Of a stretch of 64,000 nucleotides of DNA, positions 40,947-50,142 are shown one piece after another. A program made the translations under genes and the position numbers. Under the pieces are notes generated by a model. The model saw nothing but the letters and a program-made list of their open reading frames with translations. It was not told where the DNA came from and did not search any database. Source of the DNA: Pisolithus tinctorius (Eukaryota > Basidiomycota > Agaricomycetes > Boletales > Pisolithaceae); contig JANFAH010000016.1 of NCBI GenBank assembly GCA_024663395.1, positions 434,001 to 498,000 of the forward strand, read 5' to 3'. The number at the start of each line of letters is the position of its first letter. Within the stretch, counting starts at the first letter, position 1.

Positions 40947-42326
40947 ATGGCAACCAAGACTCGTTTCCAACCTCCCCATGGCCGCTCTGCCACTAATCCC
41001 GACTCCACCTCAGCCAGTGGGGCTCGCCGCGAAACAGCTCTAGCTGCGTTGAGCACCACTAGGCGCTCCCCAGATCCCGTTAGTCCCTTCAGGGGCTTTT
41101 CAGCCCGCACCTCTAATACCCCCACCCCACATCGTCCCACTGCTCCCATCCCCGAGGGTGACCCCGGCGATGATGGGCCGGGCGACGATGATGATGATCA
41201 CCCAGAAGATGATGACCCCGAAGACAATGGTCCCGGTGATGATAATCCGGAGGATAATGATCCGGAAGACGATCCGGACTTCGCAGATCCGGACACCGAG
41301 CCTGCCGTCACGGTCTTAGACAACCTCGCATCGGCCATCAAACTGTTGGCTCGTAATGCCCGCACTAGCCCTGAGTCCTCAAGCAGGACAAAGCTGCGCG
41401 AGCCCGACACTTTTGATGGCACAGATCCCAAGAAGCTTCGCGTGTTCTTCATCCAGTGCGAACTTAACTTCCAAGACCGACCCCGGGCTTTCAGGACCGA
41501 CCACGCCAAAGTCATCTTCGCGCAGTCTTACCTCAAGGGCATGGCCCTTGAATGGTTTGAGCCGGACTTACTCGGGCTCGACGACCCCGATGATCGGCCT
41601 CTCTGGATGGACTCCTGGCGGGAGTTCGTCCTAGAGTTACAAACCACCTTCGGCCCTCACGACCCGGTTGCTGACGCCGAAAGCCAACTCGACCATTTAC
41701 ATATGAAGGACAGTCAGCGCATCAACAAATACGTAGTTGACTTCAATCGGCTTGCCTCGCAAGTCCGAGGCTACGGTGACGGTGCGCTGCGCCATCATTT
41801 CTACTCCGGCCTTCCAGACCGAATCAAAGATGAGGTCTGCTGGGTTGGCAAACCCCGCACACTTCACGAGCTCCGCCACCTCGCCCAAGAGATAGATGCG
41901 CGCTATTGGGAGCGCAAGGAAGAAGTCCAGCGGGCGAATAAGCACCAGGGCTCGTCCAACTCTGGTAACAACAAGTCTGGTGGCTCCGGCAACAATAGTC
42001 AGCCCAAGACCGGCCAGGACAAATCCAAGGCCGGCAACAACAACAACTCCGGATCTTCTCCCAAGCCGGCTTCATCGAAGCCGGGCAATAGTAATAACAG
42101 CAATTCGTCCAAACCCGAGCCTAGCAAACTCGGCAAAGATGGAAAGCTTACCCCCGAGGAACGCAAGCGTCGCCTAGACGGAAACCTCTGCATGTTCTGC
42201 GGAGGGTCCGGTCACTTTGCTGACAAATGCCCCAAGAAAGCCGGAAAGGCCAAAGCTCGTGCTGCGGCTACCACCGAGGCCGCACCAGCCTCGGGCTCGG
42301 GTACTACCCCCGAGACAAAAAAATAG
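40947..42326 (+). CDS. gag: Chromovirus Gag, 459 residues
   Basis: Gag packages the retrotransposon RNA into virus-like particles in the cytoplasm. After a Pro/Ser-rich N-terminus and an Asp/Glu/Pro-rich acidic repeat (residues ~70-115) comes the retrotransposon gag domain (EPDTFDGTDPKKLRVFF, QSYLKGMALEWFEPDLL, FYSGLPDRIKDE). Then a Ser/Asn/Gly/Lys-rich tail and one zinc knuckle CMFCGGSGHFADKC (C-x2-C-x4-H-x4-C, residues ~413-426) follow. The ATG is the first in the transcript after the primer site. The last codons before TAG form a frameshift heptamer. Confidence 0.92.
   Translation: MATKTRFQPPHGRSATNPDSTSASGARRETALAALSTTRRSPDPVSPFRGFSARTSNTPTPHRPTAPIPEGDPGDDGPGDDDDDHPEDDDPEDNGPGDDNPEDNDPEDDPDFADPDTEPAVTVLDNLASAIKLLARNARTSPESSSRTKLREPDTFDGTDPKKLRVFFIQCELNFQDRPRAFRTDHAKVIFAQSYLKGMALEWFEPDLLGLDDPDDRPLWMDSWREFVLELQTTFGPHDPVADAESQLDHLHMKDSQRINKYVVDFNRLASQVRGYGDGALRHHFYSGLPDRIKDEVCWVGKPRTLHELRHLAQEIDARYWERKEEVQRANKHQGSSNSGNNKSGGSGNNSQPKTGQDKSKAGNNNNSGSSPKPASSKPGNSNNSNSSKPEPSKLGKDGKLTPEERKRRLDGNLCMFCGGSGHFADKCPKKAGKAKARAAATTEAAPASGSGTTPETKK
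42317..42323 (+). promoter_or_regulatory. -1 ribosomal frameshift heptamer A AAA AAA at the gag stop
   Basis: In the gag frame the end reads ACA AAA AAA TAG. The seven A residues fit the X XXY YYZ slippery rule exactly, directly followed by the stop. Pol is in the -1 frame and is open from here on. A slip would continue ATA GGT AGC into pol without any gap. No search for a downstream pseudoknot was possible. Confidence 0.7.
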
Positions 42327-45295
42327 GTAGCAGCTTCCAGGACTCCGCACAATCTGGGAGCTGCGTTGACTCCGGTTGTGCAAGCTTGGAGGCTCGTCTC
42401 AACGCGTCCGCTCTTTCCAGTCCGAATTCTTTAACCCCGTATGTCACATTAGAAAACCCAGAAATACCTCGGCTTCGTACTTTAGTGGACTCCGGTTCCA
42501 CACATTGTTTCATAGATAACCAGTTTGTTAATCAACATTCATTTACCCCTTACTCGGTCTCACCAATCCGACTCCGGCTTTTCGATGGAACGTCCACCTT
42601 CACCATAACCCAAGCAGTAGATGTCAACCTTCGCTTCGCGTCCGGCGATGTCACCCCGGTAACCCTGTTTTTAGCCCCGTTGGATTCTGAGTGTAAGATA
42701 GTCCTCGGACATGACTGGCTCACCCGCTACAATCCGTTGATTGACTGGGTACTGAGCAGTCTAACATTCCGGACTCCTGCACAAGGAATGCCAACCCCGT
42801 CGACACCCCCTGTAAGCCCGGTCTCCACCGGCCTTCCTGACCCCAGTCCTAGTGACCAACCCGGCCTCGCGCCATCTGTACTGGTCTCCGACTCTCCGAC
42901 TCGCACCCCTCTGAAGGCCCCTCTGGTTTCCCTAATCAATGCAGCCGCTTTTGTGCGCGCCTGCAAACTAGAAGGGTCCGTCCAATTCCAACTTCAGCTC
43001 CGCCCCTCGGACTTAGCTCAAGCCCGATCGGCCTCGGCCTCCCCTCCTCCGGCCTTACCCAATGTACCGGAAGAGTATCACGACTTCGCTGATGTATTCA
43101 GCAAGGCCAAGGCCTCGGCACTCCCGCCTCACCGGGAGTACGACCTGAAAATAGAGCTTGAAGAAGGAACTACCCCGCCTCTCGGCACTATCTACTCGCT
43201 GTCCCCGGTTGAGCTCCAAGCTCTCCGGACTTTCATCGACGAAAACCTTACTACCGGATTCATTCGGCCTACTTCATCCCCTTACGCTGCTCCGGTCCTC
43301 TTTGTCAAAAAGAAGGACGGCTCCCTCCGACTCTGTGTAGACTTCCGCAGCCTCAACAAGATCACTAAGAAGGATCGCTACCCACTCCCGCTCATCTCCG
43401 ACCTGTTAGATTCACCAAGCCGAGCCAAGATCTACACTAAGATTGATCTTCGGCATGCCTACCATCTCGTCCGGATTGCTCCAGGCGATGAATGGAAGAC
43501 CGCCTTCCGGACTCGGTATGGATCCTACGAGTGGTTAGTAATGCCCTTCGGCCTCACCAATGCCCCGGCCGCCTTCCAACGCTTCGTGAATACCATCTTC
43601 GCGGATATGTTGGATGTCTGCGTAGTCGTCTACTTAGATGACATCTTAATCTACTCTGGAGATAAGGAGTCTCACAAGCAGCATGTCCAAGAAGTCCTCC
43701 GCCGGCTTCGGCTTCACGGCCTTTATGCAAAGCCGGAGAAATGCGAGTTCCACTCGGACTCGGTTGAATACCTCGGATTTCACCTTTCCCCTGCCGGCCT
43801 CACGATGTCGAAGGAAAAGGTCCAGACCATCTGCGACTGGCCCGAGCCTCGCAAGGTCAAAGACATACAATCCTTCCTCGGCTTCGCCAACTTTTACCGC
43901 CGGTTTATTTTTAATTACTCGGACATCGTCGTACCACTGACTCGGCTTACCCGCAAGGGGGCTCCCTGGAACTTCTCCGAGGAGTGCCGCCAGTCATTCA
44001 ACAACCTCAAGGCCGCCTTCACCACTGCGCCGGTCTTAACTCATTTCATCCCCGAGGTCCCTATCACCGTCGAGACCGATGCATCGGACTATGCCATCGC
44101 CGGCATCCTCTCCATCACCTGCGGCGACGGCCAGATTCATCTGGTCGCTTTCTACTCCCAGACCTTGACCGCCCCGGAATTGAATTATGACACCCATGAC
44201 AAGGAATTGCTTGCAATCTTTGAAGCATTCCGGACCTGGCGCCATTACCTTGAGGGCTCGGCCTCACCGGTCGATGTTGTTACCGACCACAAGAATCTTG
44301 AGTACTTCTCTACCTCCAAAGTACTCACCCGCCGCCAAGCTCGCTGGTCTGAATTCCTTTCTCAGTTTAATATGATCATCAGATTCAGGCCCGGTAAGCT
44401 CGGGGCTAAGCCCGACGCCCTAACTAGACGATGGGACGTCTACCCCAGAGAGGGGGATAGCGGCTATGCCCGAGTGAACCCGCAAAATCTGAGACCGGTC
44501 TTCACCCAGGAGCAACTAGCGGTCTCCCTTCGCGCAACCTACCTCGAATACCCGGTCTTACGAGCAGTCGCACTGATGGATATAGAGAAACTTCATAATG
44601 ATATCCTGACCGCACTGCCGGACGACCCAGTCTCACAAATCCGTCTCTCCGACATGTCTGATCCCCGGTGGTCAGTAGATGACACCGGCTTCCTTCGTCT
44701 TGATGGAAGGATCTACGTGCCGGACTCAAATGACCTCCGCCTTAGGGTCTTGCGGCTTAAGCATGACCACCCTCTATCCGGCCACTTCGGCCAAAACCGA
44801 ACCCTAGAACTCATCCGGTGTGAATACACCTGGCCCGGCCTCAGGACCTTCGTCAAAGACTATGTCCGGTCTTGCACGGCCTGCGCTCGGGCTAAGGTTC
44901 CCCGCCATCGGCCTTACGGCCTTCTCAAGCAACTCCCGGTGCCGGAGAAGCCACGGAATTCTATCTCTATGGATTTCATTGAGCAACTTCCGGCCTCAAC
45001 CAGCTTCACGGCCATCCTCGTAGTAGTTGACTGGCTTTCCAAGCAGGCCATATTCATCCCAACCCACGACACTATTACAGCCCCAGAACTCGCCAAGCTA
45101 TTCCTACTCCATGTCTTTTCGAAGCACGGAGTACCGGCCCATGTAACCTCAGACCGAGGCTCGGAGTTCGTCTCCCACTTCTTCCGGTCACTCGGTAAGG
45201 CCCTAGATATGCGCTTACATTTCACCTCGGGCTACCACCCCGAAGGTGATGGCCAGACCGAGCAGACTAACCAAACTCTCGAGCAATACCTCTGA
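42323..45295 (+). CDS. pol: Chromovirus Pol: protease, RT, RNase H, integrase core (first part, ends at premature TGA)
   Basis: Numbering from an in-frame ATG at 42227 (1022 residues), though frameshift entry at 42323 is more likely than that ATG. Protease active site LVDSGSTHC with D88; RT with VDFRSLN, KIDLRHAYHLVRI, MPFGLTNAPAAF and YLDD 469-472; RNase H with ETDAS (D618), THDKELLAI and TDHKNLEYF; integrase zinc finger H848, H853, C883, C886; core D916 (MDFIEQL), D976 (TSDRGSEF) and E1012, spacing DD35E. All catalytic residues are present. The frame ends in TGA at 45293-45295, right after LEQYL, and is open again at once. Confidence 0.93.
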   Translation: MGSSFQDSAQSGSCVDSGCASLEARLNASALSSPNSLTPYVTLENPEIPRLRTLVDSGSTHCFIDNQFVNQHSFTPYSVSPIRLRLFDGTSTFTITQAVDVNLRFASGDVTPVTLFLAPLDSECKIVLGHDWLTRYNPLIDWVLSSLTFRTPAQGMPTPSTPPVSPVSTGLPDPSPSDQPGLAPSVLVSDSPTRTPLKAPLVSLINAAAFVRACKLEGSVQFQLQLRPSDLAQARSASASPPPALPNVPEEYHDFADVFSKAKASALPPHREYDLKIELEEGTTPPLGTIYSLSPVELQALRTFIDENLTTGFIRPTSSPYAAPVLFVKKKDGSLRLCVDFRSLNKITKKDRYPLPLISDLLDSPSRAKIYTKIDLRHAYHLVRIAPGDEWKTAFRTRYGSYEWLVMPFGLTNAPAAFQRFVNTIFADMLDVCVVVYLDDILIYSGDKESHKQHVQEVLRRLRLHGLYAKPEKCEFHSDSVEYLGFHLSPAGLTMSKEKVQTICDWPEPRKVKDIQSFLGFANFYRRFIFNYSDIVVPLTRLTRKGAPWNFSEECRQSFNNLKAAFTTAPVLTHFIPEVPITVETDASDYAIAGILSITCGDGQIHLVAFYSQTLTAPELNYDTHDKELLAIFEAFRTWRHYLEGSASPVDVVTDHKNLEYFSTSKVLTRRQARWSEFLSQFNMIIRFRPGKLGAKPDALTRRWDVYPREGDSGYARVNPQNLRPVFTQEQLAVSLRATYLEYPVLRAVALMDIEKLHNDILTALPDDPVSQIRLSDMSDPRWSVDDTGFLRLDGRIYVPDSNDLRLRVLRLKHDHPLSGHFGQNRTLELIRCEYTWPGLRTFVKDYVRSCTACARAKVPRHRPYGLLKQLPVPEKPRNSISMDFIEQLPASTSFTAILVVVDWLSKQAIFIPTHDTITAPELAKLFLLHVFSKHGVPAHVTSDRGSEFVSHFFRSLGKALDMRLHFTSGYHPEGDGQTEQTNQTLEQYL
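44449..44459 (+). promoter_or_regulatory. Candidate central polypurine tract
   Basis: AGAGGGGGATA between the RNase H and integrase coding regions is identical to the core of the 3' polypurine tract. The decayed relative has the same run (aagagggggata) at the corresponding place near 6365. Use as a second plus-strand primer is inferred. Confidence 0.5.
45293..45295 (+). other. Premature TGA inside pol
   Basis: The three bases TGA lie in frame between the integrase core and its C-terminal part. A single C-to-T change at a CpG in an arginine codon CGA is the simplest origin. Readthrough cannot be excluded. Confidence 0.8.
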
Positions 45296-46042
45296 GTGTA
45301 CTGCAACTACCAGCAGGACAATTGGGCCGATTTACTACCTCTGGCCGAGTTCGCCTACAATAACGCCCCTAGCGCTACTACCGGTGTTTCCCCTTTCTTC
45401 ACTAATAAGGGATACCACCCCAACATCTTGGTGTACCCGGAGCGCGACCTCACTTCCGCTCGGGCTCGTGACTATGCGGTTGACCTAGACTCACTGCACC
45501 AATACCTACGTGAGGAGATGACCCTCGCACAACAGCGCTACCAAGGCCCGGCCGATGCTAAACGCATGCCGGCTCCGGACTTCAAGGTCGGTGACCAAGT
45601 ATATGTCAAAGCCAAATACTTCCGGTCAACTCGGCCTTCTAAGAAGCTCTCGGAGAAAAACCTTGGGCCATATCTGGTCATAGCTCAGGCCGGTACCCAC
45701 TCTTTCACACTGCGCCTGCCGGACTCAATGCGTGCGGTGCACCCGGTCTTCCACATGTCCCAACTCGAGCCGGCCACCCCTAATACCATCCCGAACCAGA
45801 CTCAACCACCACCCCCACCAGTCGAAGTCGATGGTGACCTAGAGTTCGAGGTAGCGGAAATCCTCGACTCTAAGGTCGACCGGCGTCACCGGTGTTGGCT
45901 TCAGTACTTAGTCCGGTGGACCGGCTACGAGGGTACCGACGAAGAAACCACTTGGGTACTAGCTACAGAGCTAGACAACGCTTCTGAACTCGTGCAAGAG
46001 TTCCATTTCCGCTACCCCAACAAACCCGGCCCGTACCAATGA
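45296..46042 (+). CDS. pol: Chromovirus Pol, C-terminal part with chromodomain
   Basis: The same frame as the upstream pol, 248 codons. It begins with the integrase blocks CNYQQDNWADLLPLAEFAYN and KGYHPN, then the GPY/F-like region (SEKNLGPYLVIAQAG, HPVFHMSQLEP), and ends with a chromodomain (EVAEILDSKV, YLVRWTGYEGTDEETTWV). The aromatic-cage positions look plausible (the W in VRW, the W in TTWV). In chromoviruses this domain steers integration. Whether this part is made depends on readthrough of the TGA before it. Confidence 0.9.
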   Translation: MYCNYQQDNWADLLPLAEFAYNNAPSATTGVSPFFTNKGYHPNILVYPERDLTSARARDYAVDLDSLHQYLREEMTLAQQRYQGPADAKRMPAPDFKVGDQVYVKAKYFRSTRPSKKLSEKNLGPYLVIAQAGTHSFTLRLPDSMRAVHPVFHMSQLEPATPNTIPNQTQPPPPPVEVDGDLEFEVAEILDSKVDRRHRCWLQYLVRWTGYEGTDEETTWVLATELDNASELVQEFHFRYPNKPGPYQ

Positions 46043-46237
46043 GGACCGGTCTCAACCGGCCTCAGTTTCTGCCCTGTTCCCTATCGGTATATAGTTCCTT
46101 TTGATTCCTTACTTACTCTGTTTTCTTTTTCTTGTTTGATTCTCACTTACTATACAAGAACGAGACCGGACACCGGACACCGGGCACCGCACATGACATT
46201 CGCAGAAGAAATAACTACAAGCCTCTACGCTAAGGTA
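46043..46237. other. Spacer between pol and the antisense gene
   Basis: Pyrimidine-rich, no ORF supported. It may contain the 3' end signals of both converging genes. Confidence 0.4.
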
Positions 46238-47318
46238 CTACTCGCCTTCGGCCATGGAATCGCCCTCCCCCTCGGCTTCCTCGTCCCCTTCACCCTCGGC
46301 CTCGGCCTGCAGCCAGGCAGCCTCCTTGCGCAACTCATCCGAGTTGAGCTCGGATGACCCGGTATCCGAAGGGGTGACCGCCACCCTGAAGCCGAAGGAC
46401 TCGTCGATTATGGACTCGAGCGCGTCGGCTATGCGACCCGAGTTCTCAGCCACGGTCTCATGAAGCTCGAAGAGCCCCGCCAGGTTGTTGGCAATGAGCC
46501 CTGCGACATCAATAAGCCGCTCGAGCTTTTCTTCTAAGCCCGAGGGTCCCCCTGCGCTGGCCTTCCTCACCCCGCTCCCACCGGCCTCAGGCTCGTCGAT
46601 CTCCAGCACCTCGGTCGGCCTGGACTTCGCCCGCTTCTTCTGGCTCGGCCCGGGCTCTGGCGTCTCTTCGTCGGCCTTCCACTTCTTCCCTTTGTCGGCC
46701 TTGACCTTGGGCCTGGCCTCGGCGTCCTTCCCATCTCCCGGCCACCGGCACTTGCCCTTCGATAGGTTGCACCGGACGCAGGCTACGCGCTTCTTGTTGC
46801 CGTCTACGACAAACTCGCAGACAACTTGAGCGTGGGCGCAGCGAGTACAACTGAAAAGGAGGTTAGAAGAGAAACGCGCACCAGGTCAAAGGTACTCACC
46901 CGGGGTCCATTACCACCCGTTTCACTTCACCCCCGGCCTCACCACTAGCACCGGCCTCATCACCCTTGCCGGTCGCGGCCTTATGCTTACGCTCGGCCTC
47001 CCGTCTCTCCTCCTCTTCGCGCACCTTCTTCTCCTCAGCCTCCCTCTCTGCTCTCTCGGCCTCAGCCCTCTCCCGCGCTGCCCTCTCGGCTTCGGCCTGC
47101 TCCCTCGCCGCCCTTTCGGCCTCAAGCCGCGCCTGCTCTTCGCGCCGGGCTTGTTCAGCCGCCTTTCTTCTCTTCCTCTCCTTCGCCTTCGCCCTCATCA
47201 CCTCCTCCTCGTCATCAGTGTCGTACCTGATGTCGTCGTCAGGGACTTGGGCCCAATCAACAACGACTCGGCCTTCGTTGTTGTTGTCGGCGGCGACGAT
47301 CGGTCTTGAGTCAGACAT
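46238..47318 (-). CDS. Antisense spliced gene in the chromovirus: coiled-coil protein with Zn2Cys6-like cluster
   Basis: Two exons, 47318-46900 and 46850-46238, with a 49-nt intron (gtgagt...cttttcag, branch ctaac), give a 343-residue protein. It starts MSDSRPIVAADNNNEG and has a long Arg/Glu/Ala-rich coiled coil (about residues 45-115). Then come C141, C144, C151, C164, C167 and C174, spaced C-x2-C-x6-C-x12-C-x2-C-x6-C, as in fungal binuclear zinc-cluster DNA-binding domains. A basic stretch (KKRAKSRP) and a second helical region follow. Similar coiled-coil/CxxC proteins recur in Agaricomycetes. A DNA-binding or regulatory role is inferred. It lies wholly between pol and the 3' LTR, opposite to the element's transcript. 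Confidence 0.72.
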
Positions 47319-47442
47319 GATAGTTAGGATGTGAAAGAAAGACGCAAAGGGCTTAGCGGACCACAAGTATCAATTTTTTAAACTCAGCCGATTTTCGGAC
47401 TCAGCCCACCATCCTCGCAGGGGTCTCATGGGTTCGACCCCT

Positions 47443-47455
47443 AAGAGGGGGATAC
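47443..47455 (+). promoter_or_regulatory. 3' polypurine tract of the chromovirus
   Basis: AAGAGGGGGATAC lies directly before the 3' LTR (TGTCATAG at 47456). The 11-mer AGAGGGGGATA is repeated exactly within pol at 44449-44459. Confidence 0.8.
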
Positions 47456-47985
47456 TGTCATAGTCGTGCCTCGACCCAGGCCGGACTCGGCCTCGCACTC
47501 ACTCAGTCCGGTCTCGGCCTCGCCCGTCCCGCATCTCCAGTTGGTCTAGCGCGGTAGACACTGCTTTGCAGTGTCTGTCATTTCGGTTAAGTCCTTTCCC
47601 CGGTCCTGTCCCCGGTCTGCCTGTCCCGGTCTCCGTTACCTTAGTCATGCATTACTAATACTTGCCTTACCAATCGTCTTAGCAATCTTTGCGAGACCGG
47701 CATTACCGGTCTCCGTACTATAGTTACTTCTGGTATATAAACTCGTAGTTACTCGGCCTGTACTCCTTAGTCTGAAATCAACTAAGTATCTCCTGATAAC
47801 TCCGTCTCGGCCTCGGACTCGGACTGAGACCCACGCAAGGGAATAGCGCTGTATCCTCAGTCGCTAAGTCCAAACAGTCCAAAACCATCTGCATCCCCGA
47901 CTTCACCTCTGACCCCGACCCCTCGGCCTCGCGCCCGCTTCGGTCTCCGGTCCGGTCTCAACCCGGACAATCCCCGTACTTAACA
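47456..47985 (+). repeat. 3' LTR of the chromovirus
   Basis: 530 bp, the same ends as the 5' LTR, six transitions different. Followed by the target duplication CCCGG. Confidence 0.95.
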
Positions 47986-47990
47986 CCCGG

Positions 47991-48371
47991 CCATTTCGGT
48001 CCGGCAAAAACTTGGGGGACAAAACAATTTTCAGACCTGGACCAGGATGCATCCAGGAATAACAGCACTTGTCAGGGAACATGATTCCGGACTTCGCCAA
48101 CTAAGGTTGAATTGGAGACTGCTTGTGCCTTGACTAAGATTCAATTGGAGGCATGTACTTACGGATGTTGAAATTACGAGAGCTTGCCCTGTTGGCAAGT
48201 TTTGCATTGGAAAGATATACATAGATCGTACAATTTCAAATATGATGTGTGATGGACAGAATGGTAGGTTTTGGGAACTATGAGACCGTTACTCCTGCTG
48301 ATGATGGACTGGTGGAGGTAAATCAAGGAAGGAGCGAACTGCCGACTGCAGCCAATCCACCATTGCCACAG
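47991..48371. other. Flank of the chromovirus, no gene
   Basis: The first ~55 bp are the second half of the repeat seen unbroken at 18788-18850. The rest has no supported gene. Confidence 0.4.
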
Positions 48372-48802
48372 CTACATCACGAATAAAACCTCTCGCTGTA
48401 AGAAGGACAAGGCATCCCTCTGATGCCAGCCATAACCCAAGCGACAGTCCTGTATACGCCACATTTCACACCTAAATAGTGTTAGTTTTTGGGTTCGTGT
48501 GGATGGGAAATCAACCACACGCACAAAATTGATGATATCCTCACAAATCCCTCCCCACAGGATACGCAACCACATTAACCGTACGGCAGCAAAAGCAGCG
48601 GCGGCCCATAGTATGGTGAATACTACTGCTAACGCTACGTGCCCGTAATCACTCAAATCCATAGAAAAACATACGACCTCCAAAATAGTAAGTCGAGTGA
48701 ACCTAAACGCCACTTACAACGGTAAGAAAACATAACGAACCATCAACCGATGCCAGAATTCTTCAATGATATCCGAAGAAGAGGCTGTGAAGTCCAGATT
48801 AA
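48372..48802 (-). CDS. Possible membrane-anchor exons downstream of the WD40 gene
   Basis: A 113-residue minus frame (48713-48372) has a strongly hydrophobic segment (VALAVVFTILWAAAAFAAVR). Between it and the WD40 stop, about 48775-48720 encodes SSSDIIEEFWHRLMVRYV. A donor gttcgt inside the last WD40 exon could splice to this in frame, giving an alternative C-terminus that ends soon after (TAA), but I could not connect the hydrophobic frame. It may be a ruined membrane anchor of a WD40 protein or an unrelated small ORF. Confidence 0.35.
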
Positions 48803-50142
48803 TTACATCGAACATGAGTCAGGGAGGTACGAACTGATGTCTGCCTTCCAAATTTTAATATAGGTGTCCTGCCCTTTCAATGCAGATCCGACTGCAATAT
48901 AGTTCCATGCACCCTGTTGATAAGTCTGTAGGGATATCGGCTACCGCATCACAGACGAGAAATAGGATATCTCATTATGCTTACCGCTAGAGCTTGTATA
49001 ACGTCACCTAAACCGGCATGGTCAACACTTGAGCCCAGTAATCTCACTCGACCACTTACCGCCATGCGGGAGAACCTGATACAGATCCTTCGAATCCATG
49101 TTCCAGACACGGACATTTCCAGTAATTGCACCCGAGACCACAGCTCGCCCTCCATGCAGAAATGAAATTGACGAAGGGCATTGTACATCGCACTCTGCCT
49201 CATGGTCCCATTTCCAGATGGCCTTCTTGCTACCTATTTTGTAAAGACAAAGACCATCTTGCAGAGTATTTACAACAAGGACATTTATGTCATGGCGAAT
49301 GGCGGAGCTCGCACTATTGTGACATTGAGATATACGAATGAGCACATCCCATGCACCTGCAAAACTCACATTTGAGAAATTGAGGGGGGCTTGACGTGCC
49401 ATGTAATGGTCTTGTCAACGATATTCCACACCCTGAAAAACCTCGGCATGATCTGAAACGACTATCTCCGCATGGTACTTACACTATACCATGGTTGAGG
49501 TAGGAGACGATAAGGTTGCGGCCACCACCAATGAAGTGAAGGGCATGCGGTCGGATACGTGAATCATTCTCAGTGTATTTGGCCTCGACTTTAGGCGGGG
49601 GAGGTAGCCTAGTTGCAGCAGTATATTCATCTGCAGATTTTAATTGGACTAAGAAGCGTAGGATTCTTGGTAGTCACCCACCTTGATTATCGCCAGCGGT
49701 GATATTAACTTGGTTGCCAACACCTATTGCCCACAGATTCGCGCTTGCGTCAATGTCCATACAGAAAACAGGAGCTTTGACGCCCAGACAGATAACCTTC
49801 TTTTCAAATCCACTCTGAAGAATTTATCACTGTTCGTTGATTATGATGACTCCGAAAGAGGTTACTGTTACTTACGGGTCTGAAATCACTCATGGATAGC
49901 ACTGAGCCATCTTCGCAGCCGCATATCAAGGTCTCTTCTCGAGTGGGGTGCCAATGGAGGATATTGATAGCGCTATCGAATACAACGCAAAAGAGAAAAG
50001 AACCTTTGTGTACACTCCATATACAGACGGAGTGGTCGGAAGAACCACTTGCGAGATATTTCCCACAGGGAGAAAAGGCAACAGTGTTCATGGAATCGCC
50101 ATGTTCACCAACTAGGGTCTTGTGCTCGACATATGCTGGCAT
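48803..50142 (-). CDS. WD40 beta-propeller protein, seven exons, apparently intact
   Basis: Exons 50142-49876, 49814-49682, 49630-49483, 49432-49370, 49313-49060, 49007-48985 and 48925-48803 join with consistent phases into a 336-residue protein; introns are 50-61 nt with GT..AG ends. I chose Met 50142 (MPAYVEHKTLVGEHG) because the first WD repeat begins there; an in-frame Met at 50238 exists. WD-type blocks are NTVAFSPCGKYLASGSSDHS with VCIW, ICGCEDGSVLSMSDF, NLIVSYLNHGI, HGGRAVVSGAITGNVRVWN and GAWNYIAVGSALKGQDTYIK. Such propellers are protein-binding scaffolds; in Agaricomycetes this type is a large lineage-specific family of unknown role. No stop or frameshift is needed. Confidence 0.75.

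Larger units (their letters stand above)
40379..47985 (+). mobile_element. Complete chromovirus (Ty3/gypsy LTR retrotransposon), 7607 bp
   Basis: Two 530-bp LTRs with TGTCATAG...CTTAACA ends, a perfect 5-bp target duplication CCCGG (40374-40378 and 47986-47990), a primer site, gag, pol with protease-RT-RNase H-integrase-chromodomain, and a polypurine tract. The LTRs differ at six of 530 positions (about 1.1%), all transitions. A chromodomain behind the integrase puts it among chromoviruses, whose integrases are thought to target histone-marked chromatin. One premature TGA in pol probably blocks autonomous movement. It also carries an antisense spliced gene. An empty paralogue of its target is at 18788-18850. 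Confidence 0.95.

Noticed and set aside
42227..42322. ATG at 42227 as the start of an independent pol protein
   Set aside because: The first 32 codons overlap gag and copy its zinc-knuckle region out of frame with no pol homology; the slippery heptamer gives a better entry.
46254..47334. Plus-strand ORFs in the chromovirus 3' region (46254-46829, 46966-47334)
   Set aside because: Ser/Leu-rich mirror images of the Arg/Glu-rich antisense gene, with no motif of their own.
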